A stretch of 47,233 nucleotides of DNA, taken from the NCBI GenBank assembly GCA_019649035.1, contig BMAT01002950.1, forward strand, positions 454,385-501,617. The letters are read 5' to 3'. Position 1 is the first letter of the stretch, and every line of letters begins with the position of its first letter. The stretch is from Elysia marginata. Lineage: Eukaryota > Mollusca > Gastropoda > Plakobranchidae. Below are positions 25,101 to 37,800 of the stretch, in pieces. Made by a program: the position numbers and the translations under genes. The notes under the pieces are model-generated. The model was not told the DNA's origin and did no database searches. It saw nothing but the letters and a program-made list of their open reading frames with translations.

Positions 25101-28100
25101 CCTTAGTAACCTTTATGTTACATTCTAGTACTCAATCATTTTTTTCCAGAATAATAAAAATAATAAAACAAACCCAAAATATTACTTACTTTCCTTCTTG
25201 CATGACATACAAGCAGTGGTGGTTTTTGACTGAGGTGTCTACTTCCACTTTGATGAACACAACAGCATTTTGCTGGGTCTGACAGAAAAAATGTACATCA
25301 TTCAGGAAAAATTAGTCTCAACTAAAGCTCTCTTTAGATTCACTCTTGCACAAAATATGTGTCACAAATACCTTTCAAAACACTAGATCATCATATACAC
25401 CCATTACTTTTCAAATAAAAGCAAAAAAGTGAAATCTTTCGACCTTTCTGTCCACAGCTAAACAGAACGTTATAAAAAAATATTTTGTTGAGGCAACATC
25501 TCAAAAAATGTCTGAATCAAAAATCACACGTAAATGGTAATTTCAAGGCTTTGCTTTTTTTTATCTTTGCATTTTATATGTCTGTGAATTTATGGCCATA
25601 AGGAGAAATGTCAGAGAGGTGAGTTAGTGAGTGTGAGAGTGAGAGCGAGAAACTTGCTTCAGTCACAAAAGTGTGCTTGATGGTATGTAACTACTAAGTA
25701 CTTATGTTTAATTTGTTTCTGTGCTTGAGTGTGCAATTTAATTGTCAAACTATATGCCATTAGTTCCAGCCCCAATGTCCATGCCAAATTTCCAATAATG
25801 GATTAATAAAGTGTATCTTATCTTATCTTCTTGGCATGTTTATCTGAAAAGCTAAATAATAATAATCATAAAAGCGCTGGAAATCCACCAATATGGTACT
25901 TGGTGGCCCCAATACATAGAAGAAAAAAAGTGTCTAACATATAAACATACACCATTGTAAAAGATTGTAACATTAAACTAAAACAAAGAGTTTTTCAATA
26001 AAAATGTAAAAAAACAATAACATTACCTTAAAGTAGTGCAATCAAATTAGCCTTCTGTCTATTTGTTAATTAATATAAAATTTGAAAGCCCCCCCCCACC
26101 CCTTCAAGGATTTATTTTCTTTCATTTAAAGCTTCATTTATTACTGCATATTGTCAACTTGACATACTTACAGTGATGGCAACTAAAGATGAGTCTGGTT
26201 TCCATTCCCCTTTACAGAAATGGCCAACCTCTGACAATAACTTTTGACAGGGTGTGAAAGTTACAATCTGTACACATGGCTGAAAAAAAAATAGATTGAA
26301 ACACAAGATACAATTTTAACAATAACTTTTGACAGGGTGTGGAAGTTACAATCTGTACACATGGCTGAAAAAATACATTGAAACACATGATACAATTTTG
26401 ATGTGAGAACTGCAGCTAAGTAGCTTAGAAATTAAAAAACTACTACATGTATGTCAACCTGTGATGCACATAATCGTGAAAAAAATCTGGGTTCCTTCCT
26501 ATATCGTCAGGCTTCTACCATAATGGTGTCTCTCGCGGATAAAAAAAATAGATTTTAGTCTTCCATTGCTGAAGGCCAAAACAACACCAAAGCAAATTCA
26601 ACTCATATTTCAGAGCATTACAGCACAGCTGCCTATTAGGCGCTCAAATACTACCATTCTACAAATTTCAAGCACTCCCTATAGCCAGTACCAATTTTAC
26701 AGGTGGGTGGACTGGAGAAAGTTTGAATAAATTGCTTTCCTAAGGCAGTTACAACATGTGTTGTGTGAGAATTGAACCCACGAGCGCCAGGTCACAAGTC
26801 CGACGCGCTAACCACTGAGCCATGCTGCTCCACGATAGACCAATATGACACTGCCCCGCCATATTTATCTTTGTTATTCATCTCATTAATTCTACTTAAA
26901 ATTATGAAAATAAGCAAGACCTAAGTTAAATTATTAAGAATATTGTAAACCTTGTTACACGATTTTTTTTAAACTGCTGATTTTGAGATAGACCAATTTT
27001 GACAGCCTGATAATATACAACACAAAATTTCTACAAATCCTTTTCCTCAACATCGCTGAAATTAATCTTTTCATGGACAAAAGTTTCAATCAAAGAATGT
27101 CTAGCTAATGCATAAACTCATGCATGGCATTTCTTGAATAGATGAATCTTTATTTGAAGATAACAACCCATCTTCAAAAAACAGTGTATGTACACAAAAA
27201 AAAATGTTTGAGCCTATCATGTTTAAAGAAAACTAATAATTTATCTTAGAAGTCTTAAACTCAGTCAATTTCGTTCAGCTTATAGGGATGCATACACACA
27301 AAAACAGGAAAATTGTTAAAGACCTCTATGAAATACAAGTAACAATTGTAATCTTGGTGGTGTTGGTATTCGACAGCTGCCACTACAAAAAAAAAAACCA
27401 AAACAACAGAGTACAAAAGTAATATGTAAGAACTCCTTTTTTATAGTTTAACTCTAAAAAAGATGTTTTGGTTGGCTATGGTGCAATGACTTTTTGTGAA
27501 TTCATTCATAATTGAATACTCATAAATAGCCAGGCAAGCTTGGTTCTAAAATAAGGTTTCAACGACTCTAATTTACTGATCTACCTGCATTTTAACTGAG
27601 AGAAAAAAAATGGATCGATTAGAATGTGAGATATTTTTAAGACCAATTACAAATGACTTGCTATGTAACACTTCATCCCTGAATTGATTTTCAAGAGTTT
27701 CAATAATATATTCGAAAAAGGTGATTAAGGAAGTACCAGTAGTGGTGATGGTGGTAGTGGAGGCAATACATTAACAAAACAGGTGTCGTGCTAGAAATAG
27801 CAATAGTAGTAGTAGTGGTAGTAGTAGTAATAGTAGAATTAGTAGTAGTAGTAGTGGTAGTAATAGCAGTAGTAGTATTATGTAGTAGTAACATCACAGC
27901 AGCAGCAGCAGCAGTAGTAGAATTAGTGGTAGTAGTAATAGTAGTAGAAACGGTAGTAGCCATAACAGAAGTATTGTTGTTATAACATTTTCATCATCGT
28001 TTTATACATGACACCTGGGCACACCATTCTAACACGTATTACTTGTAAAAATCGCACCTGGCTATTAACTTTATGTTGACCGTGAATGGTTTCAGTTGAA

Positions 28101-28651
28101 GACGGTTATCTATATGGAAACAACCTGCTTATCACTTTGGTTCTATACGAGAAAAAATGAAGCTGAGCCGAATCCAAATAGAATTATACACATTCATTTA
28201 GTTAAAGTAGGCCAAGCAGCGATCAGCGTTTTGTTCATCATGTTTGATGTGATGTGCAATAAAGGCCTGCTTAGGATTACCTTGCATTATACAGACATGT
28301 AGAGCATGCTGTAGTATTGATAAATTAGTCTTGCGTACGAAGAAATAATGTCATAGCCAATCTTAATAGACTCAATGTACAAGATGAAGAAAAATTCCAT
28401 TTGAAGTTGACCATATTCATAAAACCGTAAAATTGAAACTAAAAAAAAAGTCTGCCGCTAGATATAGTTTTTAATATATTAATACATTTGATTTACTCCA
28501 ACCGTGTACTTTTATCCATACAAAAAGCTTATATTTTTTTGTTACAATAGAAGAGGGTTGGAGACTACGTAGATCGTGCAAAATTCTTAAGATCATTTAT
28601 AATCTCTTGTATTCGATCTCCTAAGAGGTTGTAAATAGGTGTGGTAGTAGT

Positions 28652-28736
<85 letters not shown>

Positions 28737-29802
28737 TCAGCAGCAGCAGTAGTAGAAGTACACAAGCAACACCATAAATAATAATAGAAAAATTGGTGTT
28801 ACAAGGGCCGACATCAATTTATCCATGGCCCCTAGACCAAATCATTCTGATTATGTTTCAATACAAAATAGAAAGTGGGCACGCACGTTTCTATCGACCA
28901 CAAATAAGACAGAAATACGACCCAGAGGTTAAAAATTAAACCAGTCCAACTGACTACCATAAGTCACATTTTTTTTTCTTTTCGCGGTATTAGCACGAGA
29001 TCCCATAATGACCACATTTTTTATTGAACCATCATCATTATGTGACCGGAGCAATTTCGACGTGCCTCAAGACCTAAAGTCATCATGCAAAAAGACATGC
29101 CTGAAAAATATTTACTGATAAATTAATCGTGTGTATAATGTGATAATATCCCAGCCGGTCCAAATTCATTCAATGACCAAGACGGGGAAAATAAAAGCCA
29201 AAGTTGACCACAACAAAATAGGGCCTAGAGAATAGTCATCTACCCACAAAATGAAAGGGAGCAGCTGCGGAGTAGCTCCGGATTTTCATTGATGAAAACT
29301 GCAGTCATCTTAATAAAATTAAAAGCCTTGTATCTTTATCAATCTCCAAAGCTTATGTGTTGCTGGTTTTTTTCCCTTATTTCGTCAAAGGAAAGGAGGA
29401 ATTGCGTTTATAAAACATGACCCATAGAATGCGATACACTAAAGATCTAGTTACATTAACTCTTGTTTTTCCTACATTGTATTCGATCTCTGAAGCATTG
29501 TTTAAAAAGGACCTTTCAAGCGTATTTGGGCAAAGCAAAAGTAAATATCACAAATCTAATCTAAAGTACATAAGTATAAAGTCAAGCTGAAACCGCCCGT
29601 CGACATCCAAACACTGCATCGATAACACACCAAAGAAACCTTAAGAGCACTCGATCAAAACCATCGATCGTGGAAGCCTATAAATATTTGTGGTGTTTTA
29701 ATAACTTGGTAGGGTGGGCGTGAAGATGATTAAGTCAAGCTAGTTGAGGTTAGTGTGGCTGCATAGAGAAAAGATCTGCTTCAGTGCAAGAGATAGAGAT
29801 AG

Positions 29803-29850
<48 letters not shown>

Positions 29851-30425
29851 GGGAGAAAGAGAGAGAGAGATGGGGGAGAAAAAGAGAGAGAGATGGGGGA
29901 GAAAGAGAGAGAGAGAGAGCGAGATCAATAGGGATAACAAAAATAACCAAATTTGAAAGGACATTCATAATTAAGAGACGAGTGAAAATATGACATTGAG
30001 GATCGTCTTTGTGCTATATAAACTGAGAGCATGTTGAAAAAAGAAAGTGGTCAGGTAAAGACCACTGTGGATGTCTTTTTCCCTTTTTCTACAACAGTAC
30101 ACCAACGATCAATAAATGCCAAGATCGCAAGAAACAATACACTCCCTCCAAACAATACGAAAAATCCACCTTTCTTCTGATAGAAAATCGTGCTGTAACA
30201 CCTTCAGCAAAACAAGCCTATTAACAGAGGCGCAGGCACGATGATTAAAAGCCAAATACAACGGCTCTAGACAGCTAAACGTAATTACGTCCCGGGAGGT
30301 ATAAATCTAAAAAGATTACATGTCAGAAATAGGTGACGCTAGAGTAGATGAAAAATTAATTTGAAAGCCGAACTTAAATCTAAAACAGAGGAATACATTT
30401 TGAGTCAAGGGCTGAACGGGAGAGA

Positions 30426-30488
<63 letters not shown>

Positions 30489-31782
30489 GGTATGAATTCA
30501 GACTCAGTACACGACATGTTATATGTATCGTATAGTATGTGAAACCAAACCAAAGAAAACTAAATAGCCTGATAAAGGGCACTGCTGATTTTGTCAGCAT
30601 CCCAAGATCGATGCGATTAAAAAGATTCGTTTGTTTTGGGCACTATAAAATTATCAGTAAGAGAAAAATACAAAAACACATAAAAATACATATAGGACTG
30701 GCACATAGGATGGTGGGAAAAAAGCATAAACTTTATTGAATTTGAGTGGACTTTTACAGACATTATATCTAACATTTTGTCTTGTGAATAGTAAATCTAT
30801 TAGCTAAACCAAAAAAAAACAAAAAAAACAACGACAAAACACAAAAAAAAAAACAACAAAAAGCAACACAGGGGTGTAAGTAGCTTGCATGCAAATGGCA
30901 GGAAAGCTTTCAGTTCCTCAATAAAGTTTGCCGTCTGATACTGGTAATTAATATCCTCCCCTGGAGAATATTTGATACACATGCTAAGAAGATACAAAAC
31001 TATTACAGAAAACAAAATTTTAACAGAGCTGCTTAAAAAAAAATCTTTTCTTAATAATCAAAAGAGATTTTTGGTTCTCTATGGTTATACTGATCCGTAT
31101 CTTATCCGTATCATTACTGCAAACAAAAACAATACAAGCGTGAGTCTAAACTCGATTCTAAAGATTCTCATTTTGCTGAATTATAAGCTGAAGAAAAAAA
31201 GAAGAAGAAGAAGAAGAAGAAGAAGAAGAAGAAGAAGAAGAAGAAGAAGAAGAAGAAGAAGAAGAAGAAGAAGAAGAAGAAGAAGAAGAAGAAGAAATTC
31301 CAGCACAAATTGAAAAACTTCAAACTCTAGTTTCTGCAGCTTTGCATCACACGAAAAATTAAAAAAAAATATAGATAACGGTACAGTGTGTATGTGTGTC
31401 TTACTAATGGAAATGCCGAGAAAAAAACTTGATCGTAACTTTTACACTTTTTAGAGCATGGTTTTATGAGCAAATGAAAAAAAAACAACTTAATCATGTC
31501 CTCTTACGCTCGACTCGTGCAATGCAAAGTTTCAATGTGAACAGCGCTTTAGGAAAAAAATATTGCATTGAAGTTTAAAATGGCGAGTTTTACTTCATTA
31601 ATCATTCAACCGCAACAGGTAGAGGTTAATTTATTCAATACTGCCTTATTATTATGCAAAAACCTTTAGCAGTCTCTGGAAACCAGGCCGGGGAGATAAC
31701 GACGAAAAAAAAAAAACGAGCTAGTGATCAGGTTTGGAGGGGAGGGGTGGTAAAGGTACAAATGTATCATAAGAGATAGATC

Positions 31783-31833
<51 letters not shown>

Positions 31834-34800
31834 ATATGACACAACTTGCTTTAAACAAATATATGTGAGTTAGTTTTTTTTATGAACTATTAAATTATCT
31901 AAATGGGGTTGCCTTGAGCATTCATGTGACAAAGTTAAGATGTAGACGTGAACTTAATGCACGTTAATACTGAACTGGTAAGTTCCCATCTTCTTGAACA
32001 ATTTTCTCCTATCACTGGTCGGTGAAGCTTAAGCATTCATGTGACGAAGGAAGTTAAGCTGTAGATGTGAACTTAATGCACATTAATATTGAACTGATAA
32101 GCTACCATCTTCTTGAATAATTTTCTCCTCTTCGTGATCGGTGAAGCCTGAGCCTACATTTAGAAACAGAAAATGTGGCGTTGTGGTCTATTAACAGACA
32201 CTGAACTAGGCTAAGCAAAGATCAAAGTGTTCAAATTTTATCGTAAAATCGGATTTTTACACATATTTTCAACTTAGAGGGGTGTTGCATGGTGCTAAAA
32301 TATCCGCAAATTATAGATCTACTACTCTGATTTTGAATTTGATTCTTGAAACACATATAAGAAATTACATTGGTTAAAAAATAGCTTTATAAGCTATTTT
32401 TCTAAAGAAAGGCCCTAGTTTCTTACAAGGGCTTAACTTAACGTAAACAGTTTTGTTAGACTGTATGTAATAAATCAGGACCCTACTTTCTAGAGTCATA
32501 AAAATGCCCATGCCACCCCGCCCCACAGCGTATGATTTCTTTGTCTTTACGCTGCCGGGTCGTCAATACTTTCCTCTCAGACCCAGCCTAATAGATATTA
32601 CTATGAAAATATTACTTCTCTTTAAAAAAAAGGAAAATGAATATGAAGGTGTTAAAAAAAAAACAAAAACAATCGAAACTTTTGAAACAATTAAGTTCTC
32701 AGTTCAACATTTATATTAACTTAACATAAATCTAGTATGTTAAGCAAGGGCAAACTAGAGAAGTAAAGGCCTAGGGATGCCTAATAGTTTTTTTTTTTTC
32801 AAATAATCTGAAAATAAGCATCTCACAGTCACATAGAACAATTGCCATTGACACAAGTTGTGCAATAGACAATACAGACTTTAAGCAGCAACACGTGAGT
32901 ATGACGCGAACGTCTGTGGCGTCTATTTTTAGAAACTGGTTTCATTATTTTCATAGTTTCCTCAATCTGCTTTCCCGATTTTCACGTACGCGTAGTGCGA
33001 CACGGTGCGTGTGCTAAAGGTCTCTAATAAATGAATAAAAAACCGGAAATAATCTGAAATTTGACATCCCTGATAAGCAGAGGGGCATGGCTAGCCCACA
33101 TTCCTAAAATGAAATATGTCATGCTTCATCATATTTGATCTGCAACATTCTAAATGCCGTAGTGAACTTGTGAAGTCAATCACTATTAAGAACAAGTTAC
33201 CGGTACTTTTTAGAGGGTAAAAAGAGAAAGAAAATTAGATAAACGACAATCAAATAGTACCTGAGGTTTTGACAAATTACATCATCTATGTGTAATAAAT
33301 TATGCTCTCTACTGATTAAAAAAAAAAACCCAGAGCAATATAGGAATGCATGAAAAGGCAAATTGGAGTTGTGCAGTTGACTCATTTTAGAGGAAGAAAA
33401 AAAATTGTATTACTTTATAAACTTAAAGACATCGAAAGAGAAATTCCAACATAAAGCTGTATACCACAGTGTGAGAGATATGGGGCCATAATCAAATATA
33501 GATAAGATAACTTAAAGGGAAGAAAAGGGCAGTAAAATTTCTATTTAAATATGATTATTTATCAAGAAATAAAATATGCCGTTGATTAAGAACAATTCTG
33601 GAAACGCTTTGGGTCTTGACTTAGTAAGAGGACTCCAAGTAATTTTTATTCACACTGTTGATTAAAAAAAGTTTGAAACAAAAACAAGATTCTGGCTTTG
33701 TATTTGTACTGGTTTTTTCTTGACACCTAAAATGTGAGAGAAAGGTGTGTTGGTGAAACTGAATGTATTTAGCAGTATATGAGTGGTGTTATAAGTCATT
33801 TCACCTGAAAAATGTTTCATGTTCATGGTTCAATTTACCTTACAAAGCTAACAAGTTCCTATACATGTAAAATGGTTCATACCACAAATATGTGACAATA
33901 AAACCACACATTCTTGAGAATGCTGCAGAAAATTGAAACATGATGTAAACTTGACAAAGCAAAGTTACTCATGTTACAGTGTCACGGCAATTCTGAGATC
34001 ATTGCATGCTAGATAAATTTTCACCCTAAGGCCAGGGTATTCATGAAACTTTTAGGATTAGTGTTTTGTGTAACACTACAGCTCTATTACATGTGTTACA
34101 ATAGCAATGACTTAAAGGTTTAAACTTAAAAGTTTTCATTTAACTAAAATTATATATAAGGCAGTCTAATTTGAGAATAATAAATGCCCAAAACTTTTAA
34201 ATTTGAATTGGCCTTGATATAACATAAGCATATGTATAGGGAGTTGATCATTCTGATAAAAAAAATTTGAAATCATGGGCAAGTCTTGGTCTGATCACTT
34301 TCACCCTTGCAGCACAGCCTCCTAGTCCTATACTCCTGTTACTTCCCCATGGAACTCTATCCCAATACCAGTCACAAAAACCCATTGGCCTGTTTGAGGT
34401 AGCACATATATTTCATTTGCAGGATACCTTAACGTTGTAAGCCCATCTACTACCTCTATTGTATCATACATTTTGCAGAATGGCATTTCAATCTAAATTA
34501 CTCAACAAAACTACCACTCCAGATAATTTTCCTATAATGTACCTTCCTGATCCCAGAAACTTAGATTATCTCCCCGTTGGTTTTCTTCTTTAATATATAG
34601 CACTTAAATAGCGCAAAAACCACCACATTAATATGTTGCTCTATGCGCTTTACATTCTCACCATCAGCTATTTATACCACGCATTACATAATAGTTTTAG
34701 TGTTATATTGTGAAAAAGGTCTAAAAATTTTGATAAGTATAAGGACATGGTTTAAAAAATTTACACTTATAAAAAAATATGTATGCAATATAAATAGTAT

Positions 34801-37800
34801 GTCCATCAGTATATTGCACATATATATACAATACATTAAGAAAATCTTACAGAGATATCATAATTGAAAACAATTTACAATGCATTTACCAAAAATGCCT
34901 TTGTAAAAAAGGCGGTGTTTAAGTTTACTTTTGAATATGCCCTCATCCTCAATATCAGTTATCACATACTTTTTTAGGTAGAGAGTTCCAGATTTTTGGA
35001 CTAAGGTAGGAAAAAATCTCCCTTCTAACGTTATAATGCTTTTTTGGAACAACTAAGATATTACGGCCACTCAATGTCAATGATCGCAGAGACCTGTTTG
35101 CATCGAACACCTCAAGTTTATATTTTAGATAATCAGGCCCCTCTCCGTTTATACATGTGTAGCTCATGAGGGCCAACTTGTACAAAATATTTCTTTTACA
35201 GGCAACAGATGACGCAGCGTGGCAGAGTGGTTAGCTCGACAGACTCGTGATCCGGCGGTCACAGGTTCGATTCCCGACCATGCCATGTTGAAATTGCCTT
35301 GGGAAAGTAATTTACCCTAACTTTCCCCACTCCACCCACCTGTAAAGTGGGTACCCAGCTACAGGCAATGCTTGGATTTGTGATATGCGTCTGCAACACC
35401 CTGCATATGTGTTAAAGATGGTTTTCAAATGTAATGGTCAGCTGGGGCATTAGTACCGCCGCTCTGTGGCGACAGTGATACGCTGTTAACGAAGGCAAAT
35501 TTCCCGAAAGGGATTAATGTAGTTAAAAATAAAATAAAAAGAAGATGATATAGTAAAGGTTTACTTTTACAGGGTCTCACATCTTACATCGCTTAAAAAT
35601 TCTGGCTGCACTCTTTTGTGCTATTTGTAACCTTGACAATGTTTTTGTTTGAATGTATACCAGATAGTAAACTATTAAAATGGTCTAGCTGAGACAGAAT
35701 AAGAGAAGTCTGGAGCGATTTCACGACATCAGTTGTTAAGTATTCTTAAATTGAACAGACGCAATGTTTGGTATTTGAAAGTACAGTGGAGCCCTAAATA
35801 AAGACCTGGGAAAATGTTGAGGAAAAAAAGGTTTTTTCAGTAATATAAGAAAGGGGTCTTAGTTCAAGGGTTAAATTACAATACCTATATAAGCCGACGT
35901 CCTTGAATTTAAAGTCACATAAGAGGGGTAGTCTTTATTGAGGGGGTCTTAACTGAGGGGTTCCACTGTGTATATTTCTACACAAATTATTGACTGCTTT
36001 GTCGTCATCTATTTTTGGTTTAAATTTGCGGTCATTTATTTCTTAACTTCAGTTATACAGTAGAACATGGCATATTTCCGCATTAGAAAATTAAATGGGA
36101 GTTATAAAAAAGAGTATGCTTTGATGGCCCTTGTATCTACGAGGCATGTAATATGACTCTCCTCATCCTTTCCCTCCCCCCTTCATCCACATTGTTTTAT
36201 CGATGGTATTTATAAGCTAAGAATAGACATTGGTACATGAAACATCTTGCTCTAGAGTCTAGGCATACACTGAGTGATGCAGTGCCTCCTCTCACTGTAC
36301 TGGACAAGACAATGACAGTCACAATGCAGCAATCAGCCCTCTCCCCCTCTCTCTTCCCCTAATACATACAATGCACACTGACTTGTGAGCGAAACAAACA
36401 AAAGCGTGCGTGGAACTTGCACTGGCTGGCACAATGCAGTGTAACCGCAAGCCAAATCCAGAACGGGCTTACTGTCTTGGTTAGACTTGCCTGCTGTGTT
36501 AAGGATAAGTTCCTTCTAAAATTCTTAGTGTAATTCATCTAAAGCTCACTCTATAAAAGTCTATTTCTCCTGCTGTAACCATGTTTGGACCTGTTCTTTC
36601 CCAATACACCCATGCACAGGTAATAGACTTTATAATATAAAAAAGGGGATTGCTCAGAGGCCCCGCTCTAGCTGGTGCCGCTATAGTTGAGCACTACTGT
36701 ACAATTTTCAAGGTTCCAGAGTCTCCTCTAAGTCATTACAACCTGTATATAATAGCGTATCATCAGCATACATATGACTTATGAGGGAGCACACTGAACT
36801 TTTCAAAAATATTAACAAGCGGTTGGGTGTACAAGGTAAATGCTTTTGGGTCGAGTACAGACCCTTAAGGTACTCTGAATTTTAAGAATGTCTAATCAGA
36901 CAGCTCAGTGCCTGCTTTCACAGCTTGATAACAATGATTTACAATCTGACAGATAGAATTTAAACCAAAGAAGTATATTTCCTGAGATACCTAAACTATT
37001 TTTTAGCCTCGATAATAATATATTGTGATCAATAGTATCAAAGGCTGCAGACAGGTCGAGCATCTAGCTAATGGACAAATATAGTTTTTGCCAGGGAAAT
37101 TTAGGATGTCATATGACAGCCGTTCCAGTGCTATGACCCATCCAGTCCTGTATACATTCAAATCTTTCTTTCAAGTTATCTTTCTCCAAGAGTTTTGATA
37201 GTTGCATTGCTACTATTTTCTCCAGAACTTTAGACAAAAAGAAAGATTTGAGACAGGTTTAAAATTCTTTACGTTGTTTTCATTGAGACTTGTATAGTTG
37301 TAAGCTTTTTTAAAGAGAGGATTTACAAGAGCTCTTTTAATTATTTTGGGGCTATGCCACTCTGGTGTAATTCATTAAATATAAATGAAATGCAATCAAT
37401 TTGACTTGTAGTGGTAATACACATTCCATTGAATTGGGTTCCTTCAAGATCACAAGATTTTTTTGCAAAGGTTGAAATGATTTTTCCAACTATTTTGGTT
37501 GTAACAATGTCAAATTTTGCCAGTTTCTCTCCTTCAAACTCAGGATCTGGCATTTGGTAATTAGCTATAACAAAACATTTTTTTTTGTGATAGTGTTGCA
37601 AGAAGGTAGAACTAGAAGTGGAAGGATTTTCGCAGAGGGGAGCCACCCTATACTAGATTAATTGTCTTGGCCAGATCCCTGGAACTGTAGGGCTCTGCAT
37701 TCTCAGTCAAGTGTCTTTTCACCTAGAAGATAACATGATAGTTGACTAATGAGTTTCATAAAATTGTGAGTACTCTGAACAGCAATGAAACTCGACCTGA

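Larger units (their letters stand above)
26900..34580. other. central part of RIC1 intron 1, microsatellite-rich
   Basis: No coding exon with support on either strand. The content is simple repeats (listed separately), AT-rich unique sequence and a 115-bp tandem duplication. Small plus-strand open frames near 28.1 and 32.5 kb have no recognisable product or splice context. Confidence 0.5.
34590..37690 (-). pseudogene. decayed CR1/L2-like LINE, interrupted by three insertions
   Basis: Read on the minus strand from 37.69 kb: an endonuclease-to-RT linker ([11 protein letters not shown], then [11 protein letters not shown]), RT fingers ([18 protein letters not shown]), motif [13 protein letters not shown] near 37.05 kb, motif B remnant VPxGSVLDP near 36.87 kb, motif C YADDT near 36.77 kb, thumb ([16 protein letters not shown]) near 35.68 kb, and the C-terminal [16 protein letters not shown] near 34.97 kb. 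The 3' UTR ends near 34.59 kb with the GCGCTATTTAAGTGCTATAT motif common to this type. Stops and frame shifts abound. A SINE, a MITE and a pogo-like element split it (separate entries), so it is the oldest layer here. It has the same orientation as RIC1. Confidence 0.85.

Noticed and set aside
27329..27386. Possible alternative RIC1 exon on the minus strand between exons 1 and 2
   Set aside because: The acceptor is good, but in the phase required by exons 1 and 2 it contains a stop, the putative donor gtcttt is poor, and exon 1 already joins exon 2 with full agreement to vertebrate RIC1.
27700..28765. Long Val/Thr-rich open frames across the triplet repeats
   Set aside because: They are translations of (TAG)n, (GTA)n and related arrays without splice context or start signals.
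29740..31313. Ser/Leu-rich, Arg/Glu-rich and poly-Arg open frames
   Set aside because: They are produced by (GA)n and (GAA)n microsatellites; no gene is implied.
35213..35284. A functional tRNA gene
   Set aside because: A and B boxes are present, but the sequence continues into a SINE body with a target-site duplication, and the anticodon arm and acceptor stem do not pair as in a working tRNA.
37341..37646. Stand-alone 101-codon minus-strand gene
   Set aside because: Its ending runs into reverse-transcriptase sequence and matches the endonuclease-RT linker of the decayed LINE.
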